A program made the position numbers and the translations under genes. Below the pieces are notes generated by a model, which was not told the origin of the DNA, made no database searches, and worked only from the letters and a program-made list of their open reading frames with translations. From positions 53,276,001 to 53,340,000 of the forward strand of contig CP136895.1 of NCBI GenBank assembly GCA_034359265.1: 64,000 bases of DNA. Direction: 5' to 3'. How positions within the stretch are numbered: the first letter of the stretch is position 1; each line of letters starts with the position of its first letter. This document shows positions 55,882-64,000 of the stretch, in pieces. This DNA is from Canna indica (taxonomy: Eukaryota > Streptophyta > Magnoliopsida > Zingiberales > Cannaceae).

Positions 55882-57979
55882 ATGACGAAAAATCGTAGTT
55901 GAATGTACCATCGGATGTACCGTGGAGGTTTACTTGAAGAATTCAAGAGGGGTGTTCAGAAATTTTTGAACTTCGCATATTCAAATCCGCAATTTGTTAG
56001 TGTTGACAAAATCAGATATCTGTGTCGCCGGTGTGTCAACTTATTTTTCCTAGACCGATAGATAATGACATTGCACCTATACAGAAATGGTTTCATGAAT
56101 CGTTACTATCGATGGATTTCACACGATGAGTCATTCATAGACATGTCACGTATGGATTAGGAGGTCAGTCGTCTAATATTGGATCTTTGTCCAAAACTCA
56201 TACGATATCTATTGAGCAGCCATATCGAAATATGGTCTTGGATGCTCTAGGCGATCATGAATTCCAAAGGTTGTCAATGCCTCACACAGAATTACGAGGT
56301 CAGTCGTCAAGTACTGAAGCGGTAATGGATATAGAGTGTAAGCCATAAGTACAACCGAAAATTCAAATAAAGTTACCAAATCCAGAAGCAGCACAGTTTT
56401 ATGATTTATTGAAAGTTGCAGATGAACCATTGTATGAAGGCTGTGATGAATATTCAAAGTTGTCAATAATGACTCAAATGTTAAATATTAAATCTGACTG
56501 CAACATAACCGAGATAGCATATAATCGATTTTTCGAGCTTTTTCACAAAGCGTTGCCTAAAGATAAGAAACTAGAGGATAATTTCTATAAGACGAAAAAG
56601 ATGATGAAGAGACTTGGTCTAGGTTATCAAAAAATTCATTCATGTTAAAACAACTGCATTCTCTATTGCCGTGAATACGCAGACTTGACCCTGTGTCCAA
56701 CATGTGAATATCCATGGTACAAAGAGTAGATATTTCCACCTGAATTTTTTGACTCGATGGAGCATCTACCGGTTCACTTAGCATACGAAGCAAGAGTTGG
56801 TGGTCTGGTTCAATATCGATGGATGTATTTATTCGAGAGGTATATGCAGAGGTTAAAAGGAAAAATAGAAAATACAGCTGCGGTGGAAGGTTCAATAAGT
56901 GAAGCTTATATAATTCAAGAGATATCAACTTTTTGTTCTTTCTATTTCGAGTCCAATGTGCACACAAGGTTGACTCGTCTTCACCGAAATGATGATGGGG
57001 GAAATGTGAACGCTGTAGATTGTCTACCAATATTTTGTTTTTCTGATCGTGGTTTGGGCTCACGTCCATCGAGATATTTAACTGAAGATGAGTACCATCT
57101 TACACAATTATACGTACTGATAAATTACCCCGAGGTTGATCCTTTCATTCAAAAAATTGAGACAGAAGTTCGTACATAGACACCAAATATATCCGAGGAA
57201 GAATTACAAGATAAACGTAGCGTAGAATTTCCAAATTGGTTAAGAACTTGGTCGAGTGAACATATTCAAGAAATAGACAACAAATTACTTGAGTTAGCAT
57301 GTTGACTGTCACGACTAGTCTTATGCTATAACAGATACTTTATGTATGGATATAAATTTCATACAAAGTAGTATTCAAACACAAAGAAGACAATGAATGT
57401 CGGTGTTTGTGTCAAAGGCTCCACTTGGATTGGTTGTGATTGTGATTTCTACGCACTTCTTGAGGAAGTACTTGAGCTTCAATATGTTGGGTGCAAAAAA
57501 ATAGTGATATTCAAATGTCACTGGTTTGATACATCATTTCGGGGGAGTCAAATTCACCCAAAGTATAATCTTGTTGATGTTAAGTTCAAATCAAAGTTAG
57601 CGTCGAACGAGCTTTTTATTTTGGCATCACAAGCACAACAAGTATATTACATAAAATATCCAAGCAGACGAAGAGATAGATCGGAATGGCGAGCAATGTG
57701 TAAGACTAAGGCACGATTGAGGATTGATCCAATGGTATAGGATAATGATACTACAAGATTTGTACTAGGTGATTTTTATCAGGAGGATGATCCTCCTTTC
57801 ATTGAAGTAGTGGGTCAAACACTTGAAGATGAAAATTTAGTCATTGCACAAGGTCTGTCTGAAGAAAGTGTTGATGTTGAGTCAGATGATACAAAAGATG
57901 AGAATAGTTGTGAAGATGAAGAGACAAGTGAAGAAGAAAATGACTCAATCGATTATTATTCAAATGATATCGATGATTA
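55882..57979 (+). pseudogene. CACTA-1 TNP2 gene with the catalytic core deleted
   Basis: Starts at 55882 (MTKNRS, early stop, then MYRGGLLEEFKRGVQKFLNF), the Transpos_assoc domain. It continues with KLEDNFYKTKKMMKRLGLGY (56571-56630) and LTLCPTCEYPWYKE near 56727. It then jumps straight to the DUF4218 region (IFPPEFFDSMEHLPVHLAYE at 56732), so the Transposase_21 core of some 350 residues is absent. DUF4216 follows (MNVGVCVKGSTWIGCD at 57393; KLASNELFILASQAQQVYYI), and the frame ends with an acidic tail and TAA at 57979. Stops at about 56350, 56646, 57177 and 57738. Confidence 0.85.
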
Positions 57980-58067
57980 ATGTGTAATATATATATTTTA
58001 CATCTTTTTTCTATTAATTTATATTATATTATTGGTTGACATCACTAATCAATATTTATATATGTAG

Positions 58068-59733
58068 ATGTCGCGTGCCCGTTCTAGGGTTCATTGCACA
58101 GATTTATCTCGGCCGCCGCCGCCACCCTCGACAGCAGCAGCATCACCACCACCACCACCTCGAGGTCGTCATAGGCCTCATGGGCCTAATGGGGAGGGGG
58201 GGGGGGGTTATGCACCTTCATCGTTCGACCAACGTCGGCGGATATTGCTGACTGGTCTAAAGTATCAAATTTTATTTATTATAATTGTTAATAATTAATT
58301 GTTACTTATAATATTATTATACTTGAGTTGTAGATTTCAGTAGGATGATGTCGCCCGCACTATGATCGTTATTCTTAGTTTGAGGTACATAATTGATCAT
58401 CTGAGTGAGTGCATATTGCATACTGTTCAACACATTTTTCATTTCAACACTTATGTTCGTAATCCCACATCTTTTGAAGTATTTGTCCAACAATAATGGT
58501 AAGGTTCTGTACCAACAATAATGGCAAGCATGAAGAGGCCGACACCCTTTTTTAAAGCTATAATGAAAGATCCCTTTGAGTCTGATATGATTTGCTTTGC
58601 TACATGTATTATTTAGATTTCATTATTATTTAATTTATGTATCAAGTTTCCTTTCTATTGTTCATTATTAATGTATGCTCCTAATTTAGATTTAAATGAT
58701 TGTATTAACATTTTCTTTTTTATGCCCGATATACCTGGGACCTCACCATTCAAGCTTAGGTGAAGGATACTTGGGAAGCTTATAATAAGAAGCTTTTCAA
58801 GGATATCCTCTACCGTGCACGGGATGAGGCGCGGGCAAATGTAGACGGTAATCGGGATACGCCTAAGGACGCGCTGAAAGGACATGGGCCCAACTGGATA
58901 ACGAGCCACGTATGAGATCGGCTATGCGACATTTGGGCGTTCGAGGAGTGGCAGGATGCCTCCCGGACGGCACATCGGAACCGGATGACGCTAGTTGAGG
59001 GATCCGTGGCCCGACATACTGGTGGGTCCATCCCATTTACTAGCCACGAGCGTCGCTTGGTAAGTAATTTAATAATTGTTTATTATTATTTATTATTATT
59101 ATAGAAAAATTAATTATATTTATTTTATTGCAGAGGACGCGAGACGAGCAGGGGACGCTCATCCCGGCTGATCTTTTGAGGGTCTTCGAGGAGGCACATA
59201 GATATAGGCATGGTCCTCGCCGGGGTAAGTTCATTAGCGGGAGGCCGGAGACGATCCTACTAAATTTATATTTAATAAAGTTCATATTTTTTTTAAAAAA
59301 ATATTAGTTCAATTATGTATTATTAATTTAATTAATCAATTTTTAAATGACACGTATACCGAATTGGCTTGATGCTGACACATGGATGCAGGTGACAAGA
59401 GTCGACCATGGCTGTGTATATGGTATTGGCACAACGACCCACGCACGGACGTTGTTGCAGCCACATGGTGCGGGGTTGTCTGCCTTCACCTCTTCCACTG
59501 CTAGTCCATCAATATCACATGCGGGCCAAGATCGATTTGCAGCCTTAGAGGCTTTGCACGCAGAATTACAGGCTTCTCATGTAGCCTTAGAGGCTTCTTA
59601 TGCACGTCTCATCACTGAGGTGGCCGCTATGAGGGAGTACATAGTACATATTTCTTCTTCCATGCCTGGTGCTCTGGCCTCTCCGCCTCCCCTGTCATTC
59701 GACGCGACGCCAACTGATGCCCTCCCGACGTAG
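58068..59733 (+). pseudogene. CACTA-1 Ptta/En/Spm-type transposase gene
   Basis: First exon 58068-58263 (MSRARSRVHCTDLS, then a Pro/His-rich stretch and HRPHGPNGEGG); then about 58760-59058 (WEAYNKKLFKDILYRARDEA, GPNWITSHV, HTGGSIPFTSHERRL); then 59134-59235 (TRDEQGTLIPADLLRVFEEA); then 59347-59733 (WMQVTRVDHGCVYGIGTTTH and a coiled coil of LEAS repeats). The exon order and HTGG block match the CACTA-3 gene on the other strand. Two in-frame stops occur in the second exon. Confidence 0.82.
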
Positions 59734-59968
59734 CCTCTCTCCTCGCCGCATCCCTCGCCGCCACACGATGCGCTTCATGATTGATGTATACTTTATTTTC
59801 TATTTTGATGTAAACATATTTTGATACGATGTAAATATTATATTTTGATATAAATATGTAAACATTATAATTTGATGTCTTGTATATTCCCTTATAGTGG
59901 CATTTTGATATAATTTGATAAACAAATATTTTAATCAAATATTATTAAATTATTTAAAAAAAATAAAA

Positions 59969-60117
59969 TACACATTTGCGATGGCACTATAACCGGCATG
60001 CCATCGCAAACGACGTATCGAATTGGTCGCCAAAAGCGGTCGCAATTGTAATGGTGACCGTACTACGATGGCAACTGCAGTAGCAAAATCGTCGCGGAGC
60101 TAAAGTCGATCGCAGTG
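59969..60117. repeat. Subterminal repeats and 3' end of CACTA-1
   Basis: TTTGCGATGG, GCCATCGCAAA, GCGGTCGCA, ACGATGGC and GTCGCGG occur in both orientations. GCGGTCGCA is shared with the left end (21151-21159). Confidence 0.75.
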
Positions 60118-60205
60118 CCGTTGACCTCCCTACTTAAACCCTCAGCTCTAAAAACCCCGTTTTCTTCTCTCTCTCTGGTGTTGCAACTCCACGATTTGCG
60201 ACGCC
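60118..60205 (+). promoter_or_regulatory. Short remaining 5' flank of the LpxA-type gene
   Basis: Only 88 bp separate the CACTA-1 end from the ATG. It contains TACTTAAACCC and a CT-rich stretch (CTTCTCTCTCTCTGG) usual in plant leaders. Any further promoter must lie in CACTA-1 or has been lost. Confidence 0.5.
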
Positions 60206-63200
60206 ATGCTCGCTTTGAAATCTCTCCGCGGCGTCTTGAAATCCGGTGGCGGCTTCCTCCATCTCTCGCGCCGTCAGTTCCATGGAGGTCTTTCGCTCTC
60301 TCAACTCCGCTTCCGGAGAGACCGCACTCACTTTCCCTTTCCTAATTCCGATCCTTCTTATTATTCGTTAAGCAATCTTTTCTTTTGCTCGATCCCAGGG
60401 TCTTCGTCGGAAGGGGGACCGCGGGAGTCTAGTTTTATCCACCTAGCCGCCATCGTGCACCCCGATGCGGTTCTTGGGCAGGTACTCTTCTCATCGACCT
60501 TCCTTTTCTGTTCTGAAACGTCTTTGTTATCATTTCGTAATTGTGTGATGTTGTAAGTGGATGAGATTGTGAAGCTGTTATTTGATGTGGACAGGGTGTT
60601 TTTGTTGGTCCTTTCTGTACAGTTGGCTCTGCTGTGAAGATTGGTAATGGTTGTCAATTGCACGCTGGGAGCCATGTCATGGGGGAGACTGAAGTTGGAG
60701 ACTGTTGTATCATTCAAACGTATGCTTCAGGATATTGTTTGAATTGTTGTCATTGTGTTATTCTCTAAATTAGAATATAATATTCTTTTTATCAATATGC
60801 TCAAAGATGTATCAAATAAACTCAACTGCAGAGGTCATGGGATAGGAAAGGTCACTATGAAAACTTAGCTCTGGGTACAAAGGTCATGGGTTGAAGTCCT
60901 GCCGTCATCATTTACCATTGCCAAAAAAGAAAAGAAAAAGATCTATTGATACTTTCAGAAATGGCTAGTCTAACATTTCATAACAACTAAGATTTTGGAC
61001 TCATGCAAACTCAACTGATTGAACAAAAAGAGAGGAAATGTTATTACTTATTTTCTCTAATTTTTCATGCTGAATTTAATAATGAATTCCTTGGCTGGTT
61101 CAGGGATGACCATCTGGTTGTACATATCCTTGTGCCATTGGCTCAAAAAAGAACTTTCTAAATTTTTATACATACTTTTTACAGTTCTTCTACTACTTGG
61201 AAACACTACACTTGGTTTTGTTTTTGTAAGATTTTCTTTCTTCGCCAATAAAGATATCATTGATGTAACTGTAAACAAAACCACAGGCAGTGGCGCTATT
61301 GTTGGAGCAGATCTACCAGGTCGAACAGTGATTGGAAATTACAATGTCATTGGACATCATGCAGTAGTTGGTGTGAAGTGCCAGGACTTAAAATATAAGG
61401 TTAGATGGTTAGGTGTCAGATTTCTTATTTCATTCTTTGGTACACAGATGTCATACTGCTTTCTACACATAATTTGTACCATCTTCATCTTAGATTGCAA
61501 GATAACATAGTTTCAGCTACTCTATTCTCACACCCTTTCCAGATATATTAATATAACCTTTCCAGAGATAAATCTTTAGTAAAATAATTCTACCAGATAT
61601 TTGATTTTTGAAGGAAAAATGATGTGTTATTCATAACAGACTTCTAATGTACTTCATAATTTTATTTAGCAAGGGGACGAATGTTTCCTGCATGTTGGTG
61701 ATCACAATGATATTAGAGAGTATTGTTCAATTCATCGTTCTGTTAAATCAAGTGATAGAACAGTAAGTCAATCTCTTCTTCTTAATTATCTTCTACCACT
61801 TATTCTTTCCCAAATACATTACTTGCTGATCAGAGTTAAATTTTTTAGGTTATTGGTGATAATAACTTGATCATGGGGTCTTGTCATATTGCTCATGATT
61901 GCAAAATTGGTAACAAGAACATTTTTGCTAATAACACCCTACTTGCTGGCCATGTTGTGGTAGAAGTAAGTCATGTTTTTCAAATAAATAAAGGTTACTT
62001 GAAGATAATTTTGTTAATATCAAAAACATTTCCACTGTAGGATTATGCACATACTGCAGGGGCTATTGTTGTTCATCAGTTCTGTCACATTGGGGCACAC
62101 TCTTTCATTGGTGGAGGATCTGTGGTATGTTAGTTTATTGGCCATGGCTTAACTTTATCATAAGTTCATCTCATTAAATAATTTAAGACCCAGTACACAA
62201 AGCAATCTCACTTTTGTGGGTTCTGGAGAGGGTTGATGTACGCATCCTTCCCCTTGCTTTTTGCAAAGAAGCTGTTCGTGTGGCTCGAACTCATGCATTC
62301 ATGAATTATACATTGCTCATTTTTTTCTAATTCCTTATTTGTGTTGAATACTTGGAAGTTGGAACAATCAGGTAGGGGAATAATATAAAACCATATTGAT
62401 TTACAAATTTAGTCATTTGGTGGAGAATTTTATATTCCTCTAGCTTACATATCTGGAAGTCACCTTCTTAACGATAGTATTACTATCACTTAAGCATGCA
62501 TGTTATCAAAATTCTCAAAATCATTATTGAAAATATAAATTAGAATATTCCTAATTTTGAGCTGGCATCAGATTTGCCTTGCAAGATTTTTTGCAAAATA
62601 GGAGAGTACATTTGACCATCGAAAGGGATTAGCATCTTCCAAGATATAAATGTTAGCAAACTTTACAAGCTCTTCAAGTAGTGTGTTGTTGCACTTGCAC
62701 ACATGTATCAACCCTATTGTCTGAATGCCAGTTTCCCTGATCATTAAACTACACATAGTACATCTTGAATGTTCACATTAGCATTAATTGGTTCATGCAC
62801 CAATTCTACTGATGCAGATTACACAGGACGTACCAAAATTCATGATGGTTTCTGGTGATAGAGCAGAGCTTCGTGGTTTGAATCTAGAGGGCCTTCGGCG
62901 GCATGGATTCTCAGATATTGAGGTAGTACTATCAAATATTTGCAACTTTTCAAAATTAGAGGTCATCACTATTATTTTCTGAAGCAAAAATAGTTCACTT
63001 TGCTTAGCGTATTTTCCTTAATTAAAAATTTCTAGTGTACCTCTGCTTTCTTTATTTGCACTAGCTCATCGAGTGTTAATTGGTGATGTTTTTGTTCCAA
63101 TCATACCAGATTCGAGGTATGAGGAAAGCTTACCAGAAAATATTCATGCCCAATGAAGTAAACTCAAGGAGTTTGGATGACAGGCTTGCTGAAGTAGTAT

Positions 63201-63389
63201 GAGACTGCAGAAATTAATCTTCAGCTTCTGTCTATAGCTTTTAATGATAAATTTTGTTTAAACTGACAGGAAAAAGATATAGAGATATCCCATTTTCCTG
63301 CTGTGACTTCTATGGTGCAATCCATACGGGAATCATTTCAGCAAAAGCGTCGTGGAATATGCAAGTTCAGGAATTGGGCAGCCTCCTGA
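60206..63389 (+). CDS. LPXA: UDP-N-acetylglucosamine O-acyltransferase (LpxA), mitochondrial, nine exons
   Basis: Transfers a hydroxyacyl group from acyl carrier protein to UDP-GlcNAc, the first step of the lipid-A-type pathway that plants keep in mitochondria. Exons by GT-AG sites: 60206-60481, 60595-60719, 61291-61399, 61670-61762, 61849-61965, 62041-62124, 62818-62922, 63110-63196, 63270-63389 (TGA). All join in frame to give 371 residues. The first 38 residues lack acidic residues and are rich in Arg, Ser and Leu, as in a mitochondrial presequence. Hexapeptide repeats of the left-handed beta-helix start at about residue 80. [10 protein letters not shown] holds the catalytic His217 and Asp218 (E. 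coli His125, Asp126); [10 protein letters not shown] holds His252 (E. coli His144). [12 protein letters not shown] begins the C-terminal helical part. Exon 1 is longer than I expect for this family. Confidence 0.93.
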
Positions 63390-64000
63390 AGAATTGTGGC
63401 AGTGAATTTCTTGTATGTCTTTCTGAATGGAAATGTATTAATAAATTTGTAAGGCTTATGCAATACAAATTGTTTTTATGCTACTCTTAATAATATGCTT
63501 TTTTTCATAATGAATTAAGATCCTTTAAACTAAATATTGTGAAGAAAAGAAAAACTTCTGTATCTTCTTTTTACACACTATAGATTTTTGCAAATGTATT
63601 TATTTATTTTAGTTTATAAACACTATTATATCAGTCTACACTGTCGTTGAAATAGCATTTGGTATGCGGCTATTTATTTGTATTACCGGTAATGTGACTT
63701 TTAAATTTTTAGGACACACACATTATCATATTTGGTTGGAGCACTGTATCGGTAATTCAGATTGCCCTGGTAATGTATCGATAATTCAGATTGTTTTGGT
63801 AATCCATAGTAATTCTAAATTTCAATATTATTCTTCTCTTTCATACATTTTTCTCCATGCAAGATACCACCAAATTTTGACATGAATTTTTTGATAATTT
63901 TTTGTGAATTCAAAAATTACAAAATTAGATTATCATTTGACCAAATATGTCAAACGAAATAATGTTATATTACAGGTAAATTGAAGGTGACAATTTATTT
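63390..64000 (+). other. 3' flank of the LpxA-type gene
   Basis: AT-rich sequence without a recognisable gene. It presumably holds the 3' untranslated region and the start of the downstream intergenic sequence. Confidence 0.6.
63440..63445 (+). terminator. Possible poly(A) signal of the LpxA-type gene
   Basis: AATAAA 51 bases after the stop codon, within T-rich sequence. Plant signals are loose, so this is only a candidate. Confidence 0.35.

Larger units (their letters stand above)
53258..60117 (+). mobile_element. CACTA-1, right part to its 3' end
   Basis: Continues CACTA-1 after the CACTA-2 insertion: non-coding 53258-55881, a TNP2 gene lacking its core (55882-57979), a Ptta/En/Spm-type gene (58068-59733), and subterminal GCGATGG / GGTCGCA motifs (59969-60100). 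The end reads CGCAGTG at 60117. Its reverse complement shares ACTT..GCT..GCGACGA with the left terminus, but the outer 11 bases differ. No 3-bp duplication is shared with 21111-21113 (TAG against CCG). Confidence 0.7.

Noticed and set aside
61067..61510. 147-codon plus-strand frame across LPXA intron 2 and exon 3
   Set aside because: Its first two thirds are intron and its middle is exon 3 (61291-61399) in the gene's own frame; the splice model explains it better.
1..64000. tRNA, rRNA or known small RNA genes
   Set aside because: I looked for tRNA A- and B-box patterns and other familiar RNA motifs and saw none; only retroelement primer-site complements of tRNA-Met were found.

Overview
This 64 kb window comes from a flowering-plant nuclear genome. 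The evidence is an intronless cytosolic-type serine acetyltransferase gene, a spliced mitochondrial LpxA-type gene with GT-AG introns, and about 50 kb of nested plant transposable elements between them. The strong GC bias of the acetyltransferase gene would fit a monocot, but I cannot fix the species. I see only two intact host genes; almost everything else is transposon sequence in various states of decay.

Layout. 1-3531 (-): 5' part of an L1-type LINE (ORF1 with DUF4283 and zinc knuckle; ORF2 endonuclease and start of RT). 4023-4928 (+): serine acetyltransferase (SAT). 4929-8728: non-coding sequence, one MITE candidate and a LINE RNase H scrap. 8729-12860 (+): Gypsy (Tat-type) pol, interrupted by a solo LTR of a Copia family (11180-11970, 5-bp duplication CATAG). 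13430-16365 (+): second Tat-type unit with LTR, gag and protease only. 16366-21113 (+): 5' half of a Copia element whose 1753-bp LTR belongs to the same family as the solo LTR. 21114-21818 plus 53258-60117 (+): the two sides of one CACTA element (CACTA-1), split by a second CACTA (CACTA-2, 21819-53257, minus orientation, 3-bp duplication TAG).

CACTA-2 is itself split by four later insertions, three of which have a duplication I can read at both ends: a 296-bp CACTA MITE (23781-24076, AAT); a complete SIRE/Maximus-type Copia element (25451-33033, CCCCG); and two copies of one long Gypsy LTR family (34275-40021, CGAAT; 46462-52196, TGAAA). The first Gypsy LTR copy has a gag-pol block embedded inside a single LTR unit. 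The second carries an antisense SIRE-type LTR piece and a truncated third CACTA (CACTA-3). Removing the insertions leaves about 12 kb of CACTA-2 with TNP2-type and Ptta/En/Spm-type transposase genes, two candidate captured host-gene exons near 45.7-45.9 kb, and matching subterminal repeats.

60206-63389 (+): a nine-exon gene for a 371-residue mitochondrial UDP-N-acetylglucosamine O-acyltransferase (LpxA). All splice sites keep frame. Its start codon lies only 88 bp from the CACTA-1 end, so the element probably sets or disturbs its promoter. SAT acts in cysteine synthesis and LpxA in the first step of the plant lipid-A-like pathway; both are left-handed beta-helix acyltransferases, but nothing here shows they work together.

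No wholly new system is evident. The most interesting items are the single-LTR gag-pol chimera, the candidate captured exons, the CACTA-in-CACTA nesting with readable target duplications, and the transposon end fixed against the LpxA gene.
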